A DNA stretch of 50,313 bases from Vicingus serpentipes (GTDB lineage: Bacteria; Bacteroidota; Bacteroidia; Flavobacteriales_E; Vicingaceae), in NCBI GenBank assembly GCA_024103385.1, contig JAGFIT010000018.1:1-50313 (forward strand), given 5' to 3'. A model generated the notes under the pieces. It saw only the letters and a program-made list of their open reading frames with translations. It did no database searches and was not told the DNA's origin. A program made the translations under genes and the position numbers. Below, piece by piece: positions 34,291 to 43,410 of this stretch; position 1 is the stretch's first letter, and each line of letters starts with the position of its first letter.

Positions 34291-35784
34291 ATGAATATAA
34301 GATCGCAAATATCAATGGTTTTTCACCTCGACAAGTGTATAGGGTGCCATACTTGTTCTGTTGCATGTAAAAATGTTTGGACAGACAGGAAAGGTGCTGA
34401 GTACATGTGGTGGAATAACGTAGAAACTAAGCCAGGAACGGGGTATCCGACAAAATGGGAAGATCAGGAGATTTATCAAGGTGGATGGGAAAAAAATGGA
34501 GATTCTGTTTCATTAAGAGGTGCTGGTAAACTAAAAGGATTGAAAAATATCTTTGCCAACCCAAACATGCCAGTATTGGATGATTACTATGAACCATGGC
34601 AATATCGTTATCAAGATTTGTTTGATGCTCCAGAAGGGGATGATCAACCAATAGGTAGAGCAGTTTCATTAGTTACTGGAGAACCTATGGAAGTTCAAGC
34701 TGGACCAAACTGGGATGATGATTTGTCAGGAACGCCAGACTACGCTAGAAAAGATGTTAACTTTAAAAATGTGAGCGCTGCAGAACAAGATGCGATGTTT
34801 CAATTGGAAAGAATGACATTCCATTACTTGCCAAGAATTTGTAATCACTGTTTGAATCCAGCCTGTGTAGGTTCTTGTCCATCAGGAGCTTTATATAAAA
34901 GAGGTGAAGATGGTGTAGTGTTGATTAATCAGGAAAGATGTAGAGCATGGAGAATGTGTGTTACTGCATGTCCTTATAAAAAATCATATTACAATTGGAG
35001 CACTGGTAAATCAGAAAAATGTGTATTGTGTTACCCTAGATTAGAATCTGCTCAACCACCAGCATGTTTCCATTCTTGTGTGGGAAGAATTAGATATATG
35101 GGGGTGATGTTGTATGATGCTGATAGAATTGAAGCAGTAGCTTCTGCAGATGAAGCTGAATTAGTGGATAGACATTTAGACATTTACTTAGATCCGAATG
35201 ATCCTGAAGTAATAAAAGCAGCTAGAGCTAATGGAGTTCATGATTCTACAATTGTTGCAGCACAAAAATCTCCAGTTTACAAATTTGTAAAAGAATGGAA
35301 AATTGCGTTGCCGTTGCACCCAGAGTTTAGAACATTACCTAACTTATTCTATGTTCCACCATTGTTACCAGCTATGGCATCTGTTGGAGAAGATGGAAAC
35401 TATGATTCAGTAAATGAAACATTGTTAGTAGGAGTAGAGAAATTAAGAGTACCTATCAGTTATTTAGCTTCTCTTTTTACTGCTGGTAATGAAAATAAAG
35501 TGATTGATGTATTTAAAAAACTACACGCTGTCAGAGTTTCTAGAAGAAATTCTACTGTAGGGGATGTTTCTGAACAACAACTAAACACTTGTATGAATGA
35601 AGCTGGGTTTGATACACATGTAGCCAATGCGATATACAGGTTAACTTCTTTATGTACTTACGAAGAACGATTTGTAGTTCCTGCAGCTCATAGAGAAGAA
35701 TCGATAGAAATGTTAGAGAGTGCTCATGACTATAAAGGAAATACAGGTTTTGGATTTAAAGAAAGACCAGCTAGAGGGCTATAA
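34291..35784 (+). CDS. narH: Respiratory nitrate reductase beta subunit NarH
   Basis: 497 residues. Four cysteine clusters carry the electron wire: C16-IG-C19-HT-C22-SVA-C26; CNHCLNPACVGSCPSGA; CRAWRMCVTACPYKK, where Trp stands for one Cys and so makes a [3Fe-4S] centre, as in all NarH; and CVLCYPRLESAQPPACFHSC. The conserved WWNNVETKPG segment is present. It passes electrons from NarI hemes to NarG on the cytoplasmic face. It lies 74 bp after narG. Confidence 0.97.
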   Translation: MNIRSQISMVFHLDKCIGCHTCSVACKNVWTDRKGAEYMWWNNVETKPGTGYPTKWEDQEIYQGGWEKNGDSVSLRGAGKLKGLKNIFANPNMPVLDDYYEPWQYRYQDLFDAPEGDDQPIGRAVSLVTGEPMEVQAGPNWDDDLSGTPDYARKDVNFKNVSAAEQDAMFQLERMTFHYLPRICNHCLNPACVGSCPSGALYKRGEDGVVLINQERCRAWRMCVTACPYKKSYYNWSTGKSEKCVLCYPRLESAQPPACFHSCVGRIRYMGVMLYDADRIEAVASADEAELVDRHLDIYLDPNDPEVIKAARANGVHDSTIVAAQKSPVYKFVKEWKIALPLHPEFRTLPNLFYVPPLLPAMASVGEDGNYDSVNETLLVGVEKLRVPISYLASLFTAGNENKVIDVFKKLHAVRVSRRNSTVGDVSEQQLNTCMNEAGFDTHVANAIYRLTSLCTYEERFVVPAAHREESIEMLESAHDYKGNTGFGFKERPARGL

Positions 35785-35852
35785 AATTATAAATGTTAAA
35801 TGTCGAATTATAAATATTTATCACTCAGCATTTACAACTTAAAATTTCATTT
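35785..35852 (+). repeat. narH-narJ spacer, related to narG-narH spacer
   Basis: 68 bp resembling 34217-34290. The arms AAATGTCGA (35798-35806) and TCAGCATTT (35825-35833) pair in 8 of 9 positions counting one wobble, so the stem is roughly kept although bases changed. Confidence 0.5.
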
Positions 35853-36578
35853 ATGAAAAACTTAGCACATTATAAATTACTCGCGGAGGTGTTTAAATAT
35901 CCAACACCAGAAACAGCAGGTAAAATAGCTGAAATAAAAGAGCTTCTAGATAAAAAATACCCAGAAGCGGGGAAAGAGTTTACTCGATTCTCTGATTTTA
36001 TTGCCAATTCAACTAACGATGAGATTGAAGAAATTTTTGGTAAAACGTTTCACATACAAGCTATCTGTTTCCTGGATTTAGGTTATGTTATTTTTGGAGA
36101 AGATTATAAAAGAGGAGAGTTTTTAGTGAACATGAAAAAAGAGCAAAAAGACAATAATGTAGATTGTGGGATAGAATTAGCCGATAATTTACCTAATGTG
36201 TTAAACTTGTTGACTGTTCATAAAAATGAAGCTTTTATTAATGAATTAGTAGTAATGATCTTAATCCCAGCATTGGAAAAAATGCTTTCAGAATTTGACG
36301 AAAGAAAAACTCAAATTAGAGAAAAAATTCTGAATAAAAAGCAGAAAGTCATTATTATGAGAGACATTAAAGATGGAAATATTTACAAAAATGCATTGAG
36401 CGCAATGTTAATGGTATTTAAAAAAGATTTTGAAGATGTCAATTTTGAAAAAGAAGTAGAAATTGTGCCAGCTTACGCTAAAGCATTTTTACATACAGAT
36501 TGTGGGGATGGATGTAGTACAACTATACCAACTCCAGATCAAATTAAAGAACGGTCTATGGCCGCAATTAGAAATTAA
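35853..36578 (+). CDS. narJ: Nitrate reductase assembly chaperone NarJ
   Basis: 241 residues, a helical TorD/NarJ-type protein. Recognisable parts are the N-terminal YKLLAEVFKYPTPE, the motif QAICFLDLGYVIFGEDYKRGEFL that corresponds to the conserved HV-DLTE-L--HY region, and the segment ELADNLPNVLNLLTVH. It binds the NarG N-terminus and helps insert the molybdenum cofactor; it is not part of the final enzyme. The long Lys/Glu-rich region around 140-175 is typical for Bacteroidota sequences I know of only by resemblance. It lies 68 bp after narH and 20 bp before narI. Confidence 0.9.
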   Translation: MKNLAHYKLLAEVFKYPTPETAGKIAEIKELLDKKYPEAGKEFTRFSDFIANSTNDEIEEIFGKTFHIQAICFLDLGYVIFGEDYKRGEFLVNMKKEQKDNNVDCGIELADNLPNVLNLLTVHKNEAFINELVVMILIPALEKMLSEFDERKTQIREKILNKKQKVIIMRDIKDGNIYKNALSAMLMVFKKDFEDVNFEKEVEIVPAYAKAFLHTDCGDGCSTTIPTPDQIKERSMAAIRN

Positions 36579-36598
36579 AAATTTAAAAAATAAACGTT

Positions 36599-37345
36599 AT
36601 GTTAGATTATTTATTATTCGGAGCCTTACCTTATGTGGCATTAGCAGTTTTTCTAATAGGATCAATATACAGGTATGTATTTAAGGGATTTCAAGTATCC
36701 TCGTTGTCTTCTCAATTTTTAGAAGGAGATCAATTGTTTTATGGTAGCCAGTTTTTTCACTGGGGAATTATTATGCTGTTTTTTGGTCATTTAATTGGTT
36801 TTATGGTACCTAGTGCTGTAGTAGCTTGGAATGGTGATCCAGTGAGGTTGTTAATTTTAGAGTTCACCGCTTTTGGATTTGCATTGTCTTGCTTAGTAGG
36901 TTTGTTGTTGTTAATTAAAAGACGACTAACTACTAAAAGAATTCAAATGGTAACAGGACCTATGGATTATGTAGTGTACATTGTATTATTATTGCAAATT
37001 ATTTCGGGTATCGGAATTGCTTACTTTGGTAGATGGGGATCTAACTGGTTTGCTGCAGTAATGACTCCTTATTTAAGATCAGTATTTGCATTTAACCCTA
37101 ATGTGGATTTAATTGCTCAATTATCTACAAGTAATGCAATCGCGATGTTAATGGTTAAAACGCATATTGCATCAGCATTTTTAATTATAGGAATTATTCC
37201 TTTTACAAGATTTGTTCACTTCTTAGTCGCTCCAGTAGATTACCTATGGAGAAGGTACCAACTGGTAATATGGAACTGGAACAATAAAGAGATACGTAAA
37301 TCAAGAAACTATTTCCCTGGAAAAAGTAGAGAGTTTAATAATTAA
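36599..37345 (+). CDS. narI: Respiratory nitrate reductase gamma subunit NarI (cytochrome b)
   Basis: 248 residues with five membrane helices. Heme b ligands expected of NarI are the His residues in FFHWGIIMLFFGHLIGF and in MVKTHIASAFLIIGIIPFTRFVHFLVAP. The quinol site lies near the first helices (LPYVALAVFLIGSIYRY). It oxidises quinol on the periplasmic side and sends electrons to NarH. Last gene of the operon, followed by a strong terminator. Confidence 0.95.
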   Translation: MLDYLLFGALPYVALAVFLIGSIYRYVFKGFQVSSLSSQFLEGDQLFYGSQFFHWGIIMLFFGHLIGFMVPSAVVAWNGDPVRLLILEFTAFGFALSCLVGLLLLIKRRLTTKRIQMVTGPMDYVVYIVLLLQIISGIGIAYFGRWGSNWFAAVMTPYLRSVFAFNPNVDLIAQLSTSNAIAMLMVKTHIASAFLIIGIIPFTRFVHFLVAPVDYLWRRYQLVIWNWNNKEIRKSRNYFPGKSREFNN

Positions 37346-37361
37346 AAGGTATTTAACATAC

Positions 37362-37398
37362 AACAAAAAGAGCTTCATTTATGAAGCTCTTTTTGTTT
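37362..37398. terminator. Bidirectional terminator between narI and the GWxTD gene
   Basis: AACAAAAAGAGCTTCA and TGAAGCTCTTTTTGTT pair perfectly around four bases, with T runs on both strands. It serves narI (+) and the convergent lipoprotein gene (-). Confidence 0.9.
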
Positions 37399-37415
37399 GT
37401 TACGAAGTTTTAGTT

Positions 37416-38711
37416 TTAATAAATCCTTCCGTTTCTCCAGCTATCTACTGCTCTAAACCAAGTGTTTTTGTAGGAAGGAGAACGGTTTAGTCGGTAATCA
37501 TTGTTACTAATAGGGTTATTGACTTTACTAAAAACAAAACTCACAGACATCACATTGTTTTCTTCTCCGTAAATCCAATTTTCATAATCTTTACCTTTAT
37601 AAACAACGTTAGGAGAACCATATATAATGTAAATAATGCCCCTGTCCGTTTTCCATCCTTCCATATAAGAAGTGAAATAGAGGTTAGCATTTTCTACACG
37701 ATTAAAGTACTCTCTTATTAATGTTCGAGCACGTTCATTACTTCCTGCAGCGTCTAACCAAAATTTATCTACGGCTGCTTTAGTATTTTCACTTTCGTTT
37801 AAAAATGAAAATTCTTTTTTTGTAGTAATATAACGCATAGCTTCAATCATGTTTTCAAGACTCATCACTTTAGGGAAGTTTTCTTGAAAATTAAATAAAG
37901 TAGGCCCTTCTTTATCACTTTTAGAAGCCTGAAAATGATAAAGACCTCTTTCTGATATAGTGTAATTTAAAGAATTCAATGAATCAAAAGTGAGCTCTTC
38001 TACAGCGTCTGGTTTTAACTCCGTGTTTTTATCTAGATCGTCTTCAGAGAAAGGGGGTTTAGCGATGGGCAGGCTGGTAGAATAGTATTTTAAATATAAC
38101 CCAGGGTTAGGGTTATTTTCGTTTTTAATAATGGTAATTTGATTGTCTTTTTTGAAGTAATCATTGAAAATTACGTTTTGATTACTATCCACTATTAAAT
38201 AGTTTTGTTCGTTATTCAAGTTTTGACGATTGATAAAAACGTGTTTTTTGAGGTAATGGTCACGAGATAGATCGTTAAATGTAACTAGTAAATCATAAGA
38301 CTTGCCAAGTTGTGTAGGTACTTCAAACTTTCCATCTAAGTATTTTTTTGTTTTATTATCACTAAAATCGGTGTAATGAATGGAAGTACTATCTACTATT
38401 TTTTCAGAAATTTTATCTATCAATTCATAATGAATAAGTATGTTGGAACTAAATGTAGAATCCCCTCTTTTTCTAGTATATAGGATGTTTTCTGAGTGGA
38501 GTCTGAAATGAAATTCAGTAGTAGAATCATTTTTATGAAAGACTTTATAGGTAGGTCTAATTAAATTTAATCCAGGCATATAAATACCAGCAATATTTTT
38601 ATTGGAGGAGTTCTTGGTAGATGAACATCCTAAAATAAATACTAAGCCAATTATAAGTATATAGACTCTATTCTTCAATTCGATTATTATTTTCTGGTAA
38701 AAAAACATCAT
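37416..38711 (-). CDS. GWxTD-domain lipoprotein
   Basis: 431 residues from ATG at 38711, which overlaps rmuC by 44 bases. An internal TTG at 38678 gives the neat signal KNRVYILIIGLVFILGC with 11 bases of overlap and may be the real start. The lipobox FILGC marks a lipoprotein. Beta-rich N-terminal part; the C-terminal GWxTD motif is EGWKTDRGIIYIIYGSPNVVY with EEFARTL-like helix before it. Function of the domain is unknown; it is widespread in Bacteroidota envelope proteins. It is last in a run of four minus-strand genes (SDR, L,D-transpeptidase, RmuC, this). Confidence 0.82.
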   Translation of the reverse strand: MMFFYQKIIIELKNRVYILIIGLVFILGCSSTKNSSNKNIAGIYMPGLNLIRPTYKVFHKNDSTTEFHFRLHSENILYTRKRGDSTFSSNILIHYELIDKISEKIVDSTSIHYTDFSDNKTKKYLDGKFEVPTQLGKSYDLLVTFNDLSRDHYLKKHVFINRQNLNNEQNYLIVDSNQNVIFNDYFKKDNQITIIKNENNPNPGLYLKYYSTSLPIAKPPFSEDDLDKNTELKPDAVEELTFDSLNSLNYTISERGLYHFQASKSDKEGPTLFNFQENFPKVMSLENMIEAMRYITTKKEFSFLNESENTKAAVDKFWLDAAGSNERARTLIREYFNRVENANLYFTSYMEGWKTDRGIIYIIYGSPNVVYKGKDYENWIYGEENNVMSVSFVFSKVNNPISNNDYRLNRSPSYKNTWFRAVDSWRNGRIY

Positions 38712-39966
38712 CTATTTGTTTAGATGTTTTAGCTCCTAACTCTTTTATTCTTTCTACTTTTCTGACTAAATTATCCTTACCGGTCGATAACTTCTTTACA
38801 GCATCATCATAGGCATTTTGAGAAGTTTTAATTCCTTTCTCAATTCTTTCTAAGTCTTCTAAAAAACCAACAAATTTATCATATAAAGCTCCAGATTGTT
38901 TAGCTATTTCCAATGCATTTTTAGTTTGCCGTTCTTGTTTCCATACCGAAGCTACTGTTTTTAAAGTAGCTAAAAGGGTGGTAGGGCTGACAATTATAAT
39001 TTTTTTATCCCAAGCATAATTGTAAATGTTATTGTCATTTTGTAGTGTAAAGCTAAAAGTAGGTTCAGAAGGCATAAACATTAATACAAAATCTGGTGTA
39101 TTTAATCCAGGTATTTGACTGTAATCTTTTTTTGCTAAAATATCAATATGACTTTTTACTGAAGCAATATGAGCTTTGGCTTGGATTGCTTTTTCCTCTT
39201 CATCATTACTCTCTATATAATTACTATATGCTGTGATAGAAACTTTTGAATCAATAATAATTTGCTTATTGTCAGGCAATTTAATGATAACATCTAATCT
39301 ACTTCCTCCACCATCCTGATTAGTGTGGTAATCTTCTGTTTCGTATTCTTCTCCTTTTATTAGACCTGAACTTTCTAATATTTTTTCTAATATTAATTCT
39401 CCCCAATTTCCTTGTGTTTTGGAGTCGCCTTTTAATGCTTTGGTTAAACTTTGAGTGTCTTTACTCATTTGCTGATTCAATTCAGAAAGTGTTTTAACTT
39501 GTTCCATTAAAGAACTACGTTCTTTTAGTTCTTTTTCATATTTGTCGTCAACCTTTTTCTCAAAGTTCTTAATGTTTTCCTTTAGCGGAGATAGGATGTC
39601 ATCTAATTTTTTTTGGTTGGCTTCTGCAAATTCGGATGAATTTTGTTTGAGTAATTTATTGGCGATATTCTCAAATTCCAAAGAAAATTTCTGTTGCAAT
39701 TCTTCCACTTCTTGTTTATGTTCTTTTAATTTTTCTAAAAGATTCTGCTTGTCTGCGTTTAATTCGGAGTTTTTAGAAATTAGTTCTTCTTTCTGTATGG
39801 ATAATCTTTGTATCTGCTCTTTTTGTTCTTTAAACGTTTCAATAGCAGCATCTAATCGACCTTGCAATATTCCATCACCAGACTCTTTAGTTTTTTTAAG
39901 GATCCATCCCAATGCAAAACCTATGGCAATGCCGATAATTAAAAGAAGGATTCCTGCTAAACTCAT
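38668..39966 (-). CDS. rmuC: DNA recombination protein RmuC
   Basis: 432 residues. An N-terminal membrane helix (about 3-22, GILLLIIGIAIGFALGWIL) is followed by a long coiled coil (about 35-190) and the RmuC domain, with the signature KGDSKTQGNWGELILEKILESSGL, LPDNKQIIIDSKVS and PTTLLATLKTVA. RmuC has an endonuclease-like fold and limits inversions and rearrangements; recent work also links it to defence against mobile DNA. Its stop overlaps the start of the GWxTD gene. Confidence 0.93.
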   Translation of the reverse strand: MSLAGILLLIIGIAIGFALGWILKKTKESGDGILQGRLDAAIETFKEQKEQIQRLSIQKEELISKNSELNADKQNLLEKLKEHKQEVEELQQKFSLEFENIANKLLKQNSSEFAEANQKKLDDILSPLKENIKNFEKKVDDKYEKELKERSSLMEQVKTLSELNQQMSKDTQSLTKALKGDSKTQGNWGELILEKILESSGLIKGEEYETEDYHTNQDGGGSRLDVIIKLPDNKQIIIDSKVSITAYSNYIESNDEEEKAIQAKAHIASVKSHIDILAKKDYSQIPGLNTPDFVLMFMPSEPTFSFTLQNDNNIYNYAWDKKIIIVSPTTLLATLKTVASVWKQERQTKNALEIAKQSGALYDKFVGFLEDLERIEKGIKTSQNAYDDAVKKLSTGKDNLVRKVERIKELGAKTSKQIDDVFLPENNNRIEE

Positions 39967-40014
39967 AGAAAATAAACTAAGGCAATAAAATTAAGATAAA
40001 TAAGTGAAAATTAT

Positions 40015-40704
40015 TTAATATTTAAGGATAAGTATAGGAGTTCCTTCTTCTATTAAATCATATAATTCAACTACATCTTTATTTTTCATTCGAATACAAC
40101 CATGAGATGCAGGTTGACCGATAAAACCTTCTTCCGGAGTGCCGTGTATGTAGATGAACCGATTGTATGAATCTATATTTCTACCTCTATTTAATCCGTT
40201 TTCTTCTCCTTGTAGCCACATTATTCTAGTGGTTACATAATCTTTATCGGCATGTTTTTTTGAAGTGATAATAGGCGTTGTTTTGCCATTGTAAATACGT
40301 GACTCAAAAATTCCTCCCAAAGGGACATTATCTCCAATTTTCCTTTTGACCGTATGTAATCCAGAGGGAGTTTTAAAGCTATTCTGTTTATTTCCAATTC
40401 CTTTTTTTGCTGTGGAGATGGGATATTTTCTTATGGTAGAATCGTTTTCAATCAGATAAAGATGTTGGTGTTTGATGGACACATACATGTATTTTTTAAA
40501 CGAAATTTCAGGAAATTTTAATACCAGGTATTCACCTAAGAAATTAATCATTCCTTCGCTGCTTATCTTTGGTTCTGGAGGTAAGTTCTTTTCTTTCACA
40601 GGTTGAGTAGTATCTTTAATTACTTTCTTTTGGCTAGTACAAGCAACTAAAAATAAGATGATAGCAAAATAGTAAACGAACGATTTTTTTAAGATCGGTA
40701 TCAT
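40015..40704 (-). CDS. L,D-transpeptidase (YkuD domain) lipoprotein
   Basis: 229 residues. The lipobox FLVAC gives Cys22 as the lipid site. The YkuD catalytic motif is complete: IYIHGTPEEGFIGQPASHGCIRM, with His, Ser, His and catalytic Cys. The entry strand KYMYVSIKHQHLYLIEN and KTPSGLHTVKRKIGD are also typical. It forms L,D-cross-links in peptidoglycan or attaches proteins to it, in the periplasm. Its start overlaps the SDR stop by four bases (ATGA), so both are in one transcript. Confidence 0.9.
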   Translation of the reverse strand: MIPILKKSFVYYFAIILFLVACTSQKKVIKDTTQPVKEKNLPPEPKISSEGMINFLGEYLVLKFPEISFKKYMYVSIKHQHLYLIENDSTIRKYPISTAKKGIGNKQNSFKTPSGLHTVKRKIGDNVPLGGIFESRIYNGKTTPIITSKKHADKDYVTTRIMWLQGEENGLNRGRNIDSYNRFIYIHGTPEEGFIGQPASHGCIRMKNKDVVELYDLIEEGTPILILKY

Positions 40705-41495
40705 TTTTTTTTAGCACTCATTTTTAGCATGATGGAGTAGAAGATATTCGGAAAAAGAGTTTTAAAGGGAACGGATAGCAATTCTTTACTTCCAATATAA
40801 ATGTGTTTTTTATTAGACTGAATTGCTTTAACGAGCTTTTTAGCAAAAACAGAAGGTTGCATCCCGTTACGCTGTGCATCACTATTTTCATTAACTAGTG
40901 AACCGTCACCTTTTACGGCATTAATTGCGGCATTGGTGTTAATGAAACCTGGAGCTACTAATAGTATTTGAATATTATCTTTTACATGTTCTAACCGAAG
41001 TGACTCATAAAAGCCATATAAGGCATGTTTTGATGCAGCATAAGTGGTTAGTTCTGGTAATCCAAACTTTCCTAAAATACTCGTAATTACAACTATTTTT
41101 CCTGATTGTTGCTGTTGCATAACAGGTAAGACAGCTTTGGAAAGCGCTACATTTCCAAAATAATTAATGTTCATTATTTTTTGTTCTGTAGCTGTATTGG
41201 TAGATAGCGCAAAGCTTTTCTGGCTGATACCTCCGTTATTGATGAGAATATCAATTTTTCCAAAAGCAGTTAAAGCTTTTTTTGTCCACTCTTCAGCTTC
41301 TTGGTGTTGTTCTAAATCAATAGGAAGAATAAAAACATCTTTAGCCATTAAATTGTTTTTAACACGCTCTAATTCGTTTGTTCTTCTGGCAGAAAGAATG
41401 AGTTTGCAACCTTCTTTAGCTAATTGAGTTGCAATGGCTTCTCCAATTCCAGAAGAAGCGCCAGTTATCCAAACCACTTTATTGGTTAAATTCAT
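40701..41495 (-). CDS. Short-chain dehydrogenase/reductase (SDR)
   Basis: 264 residues, classical SDR. The nucleotide-binding motif is TGASSGIGEA (about 11-20), NNGGIS (about 88-93) stabilises the sheet, the catalytic Ser is in VITSILGKFG and Tyr/Lys in YAASKHALYGF (about 152-156). The Arg after the first glycine loop region (SARRTNE) suggests NADP preference. The substrate is unknown; similar proteins act on lipids or ketones. First gene of the SDR-transpeptidase-rmuC-GWxTD run. Confidence 0.88.
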   Translation of the reverse strand: MNLTNKVVWITGASSGIGEAIATQLAKEGCKLILSARRTNELERVKNNLMAKDVFILPIDLEQHQEAEEWTKKALTAFGKIDILINNGGISQKSFALSTNTATEQKIMNINYFGNVALSKAVLPVMQQQQSGKIVVITSILGKFGLPELTTYAASKHALYGFYESLRLEHVKDNIQILLVAPGFINTNAAINAVKGDGSLVNENSDAQRNGMQPSVFAKKLVKAIQSNKKHIYIGSKELLSVPFKTLFPNIFYSIMLKMSAKKK

Positions 41496-41572
41496 ATCGC
41501 TAAAATAAGGAAATGGAATTATAGAGAAGGGGAGAACTTTAATAGACTTTTAAACTATAGGTTCTTTAAAAC

Positions 41573-42649
41573 TCAGAATGTTTCACAATTCTTGCAAAGC
41601 TCTATTTCGGATTTTTTACCTTGATACATCAATTCTATCCATTTTTTTCGCTTGGGAGAATTGTAAATATCAAATAGTGATTGGTCGTTGATGTTTCCAA
41701 TAACTCCTTTTGCATTTAAATCGGCACAACACACATTTATTCCCCCATTTGGTAGCAATACTAATTGATGCATTAATAAACCACAACCAATTTTATGTGG
41801 TTTGTTCATACTGTTAGATGATTTTCCGTCAATATCAATTTCTCCAGCCCAAGAGTGAGGGTGTCTTAGTTCATAAGAATCGACCATGTTCAATAGATCA
41901 ACAAACTCTTTGCTCATCCAATCCGTTTTCAGTGTTTTGTTAGGGTCTATAACTGAAATAATGTGGGTTTTAATTTTACCTCCACTTTTTTTATTCTCAT
42001 CACAAAAGAATTTCATGTTCTTGTAAAAAGTATCCCATTTTGCTCCAATGCGCATTTCTTCAAATCGTTGAGGAGAACCTCCATCCATACTAAATCGCAT
42101 AACATCAATAGCTTCACTTTTTATTATATCTATTGCTTTCTTTTCAATGAGCGGAGTTCCGTTGGTTAATAGATTAACAGCAGGAAAACGATTTCCTTTT
42201 TCTTTAGCGATATTTTTGTATCGTTTTATTAGCTCTAATAATTCCCCTGTTTTTGGATGTAGTAATGTTTCTCCTCCATTGTGTAAATGAATTACCTCCA
42301 CTTTTTTAAAACGGTTGTCGTTAACCAGATGAGCTAAAAATTTCTCTAAAACTTCAGGAGTTATACGTTCTTTAGGTTTTTCATGATCTAAAGAACAAAA
42401 AGAACATCTTAAATTGCAGTAGCTAACAAATTCTATATTTACCTCTCTAGTGGTGCTAGATTTATTGATGTTCCATTTGTAATGAAACAGGTAATTTTTT
42501 ACATAGAGCATTCCTTGAAAGAACTCTAAAACCTTCCATAGAAAGGTGTCTTTCTTTAAGTTTCTTACAAAAAAATCTCTTGTAGCAATTAACATTTGCT
42601 TTAATTTTGAAGTAAAATTAGTAATGCTACCCCTTATGAATAGTGACAT
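41573..42649 (-). CDS. Radical SAM/SPASM-domain protein
   Basis: 358 residues. The radical SAM motif is C78-NLR-C82-SF-C85 in EFVSYCNLRCSFCSLDHE, with HLHNGGETLLHP as the SAM-contact segment. The C-terminal SPASM-like region has CGLLMHQLVLLPNGGINVCCADLN and ends KNCETF, with Cys for auxiliary Fe-S binding. A 60-residue N-terminal extension precedes the barrel. Relatives modify peptides or act in surface polysaccharide or lipid pathways; no precursor peptide gene is evident nearby. The start codon overlaps a 12-bp palindrome TGACATATGTCA. Confidence 0.82.
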   Translation of the reverse strand: MSLFIRGSITNFTSKLKQMLIATRDFFVRNLKKDTFLWKVLEFFQGMLYVKNYLFHYKWNINKSSTTREVNIEFVSYCNLRCSFCSLDHEKPKERITPEVLEKFLAHLVNDNRFKKVEVIHLHNGGETLLHPKTGELLELIKRYKNIAKEKGNRFPAVNLLTNGTPLIEKKAIDIIKSEAIDVMRFSMDGGSPQRFEEMRIGAKWDTFYKNMKFFCDENKKSGGKIKTHIISVIDPNKTLKTDWMSKEFVDLLNMVDSYELRHPHSWAGEIDIDGKSSNSMNKPHKIGCGLLMHQLVLLPNGGINVCCADLNAKGVIGNINDQSLFDIYNSPKRKKWIELMYQGKKSEIELCKNCETF

Positions 42650-42690
42650 ATGTCATACTTTAAAATAATCTAATTAATTTTGTTTTTTAT

Positions 42691-42720
42691 TTGCTAGCAA
42701 TTAAAAAAAGTCTATTTTTG
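42691..42720 (+). promoter_or_regulatory. rpmH promoter
   Basis: TTG (42691-42693), 19 bases, TATTTTTG (42713-42720): a perfect Bacteroidota promoter. The leader is about 34 bases and purine-rich before the ATG. Confidence 0.85.
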
Positions 42721-42758
42721 CAGTCCAATTTTAAGGAACAGATTAAAAAGAGAAGAAG

Positions 42759-42917
42759 ATGAAACGTACATTTCAACCATCAAAAAGAAAAAGAAGAAAC
42801 AAACATGGTTTCAGAAGTAGAATGGAAACTATGAATGGTAGAAAAGTTTTAGCAAGGAGAAGAGCTAAAGGAAGAAAGAAATTAACTGTTTCTGATGAAC
42901 CAAGACATAAGCACTAA
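42759..42917 (+). CDS. rpmH: 50S ribosomal protein L34
   Basis: 52 residues, [20 protein letters not shown] at the start and [20 protein letters not shown] near the end: the unmistakable L34 sequence, very basic, with a short C-terminal extension seen in Bacteroidota. It is monocistronic, with a perfect promoter and terminator. The usual neighbours dnaA and rnpA are absent, so it does not mark an origin here. Confidence 0.97.
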   Translation: MKRTFQPSKRKRRNKHGFRSRMETMNGRKVLARRRAKGRKKLTVSDEPRHKH

Positions 42918-42940
42918 TTAAAAGTGTTATTATAGATAAA

Positions 42941-42967
42941 AGCTCCGAAATATTCGGAGCTTTTTTT
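42941..42967 (+). terminator. rpmH terminator
   Basis: AGCTCCGAA-ATA-TTCGGAGCT, then six T. Confidence 0.9.
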
Positions 42968-42978
42968 ATGTCTTATTT

Positions 42979-43311
42979 TTAAGTTGTATTCGATTTTCTT
43001 TTTTTTAAATAAAGTATAATTCCAATTATTGGAATTCCTATAAAGTTCAATAAATAACCAAGGAAAAGAAAGCTTGCAGCACCAGTTGCACATACAGGCT
43101 CATGATCTTCGGGGAGCCCATATGAATGTCCTGATACTGAAACAAATACTGCGAACCATGGAATGATAATACTGGCGACAAGGGCAATAGAAGATGATAT
43201 AAATATATTGCGTCCAATTTTACTCTTAAATCGAAGACTTATTAATGTAAATACCAGAACTGGTAGAACACAAATTAAAGTTGGTAATAGTATTAATAAA
43301 ATAAAACTCAT
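42979..43311 (-). CDS. Small integral membrane protein, unknown function
   Basis: 110 residues with three membrane helices at about 2-24, 36-58 and 78-102, separated by a basic loop (RFKSKIGRN) and an acidic, probably periplasmic loop with HSYGLPEDHEPVC. The tail KKRKSNTT is basic, which puts the C-terminus inside. I recognise no family. It stands alone between the rpmH terminator and the symporter gene. Confidence 0.6.
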   Translation of the reverse strand: MSFILLILLPTLICVLPVLVFTLISLRFKSKIGRNIFISSSIALVASIIIPWFAVFVSVSGHSYGLPEDHEPVCATGAASFLFLGYLLNFIGIPIIGIILYLKKRKSNTT

Positions 43312-43410
43312 TTTTTAAATTTAATACTTAACAACAACCAAAAAACAACATCTATTGTTTATTCGTATTGTACGTTTGTACTCTCAAATATAATGTAAAA
43401 TAATAGGACT

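Noticed and set aside
16273..37345. Full denitrification pathway (nitrite, NO and N2O reductases)
   Set aside because: No nirS, nirK, nrfA, norB or nosZ gene is present in the window; only nitrate to nitrite can be claimed.
42644..42655. Palindrome TGACATATGTCA at the radical SAM start as a regulon box
   Set aside because: It overlaps the start codon and has no -7 element at the regulon spacing.
42759..42917. rpmH as a sign of the replication origin
   Set aside because: dnaA, rnpA and DnaA-box clusters are absent; in Bacteroidota rpmH is often separated from dnaA.
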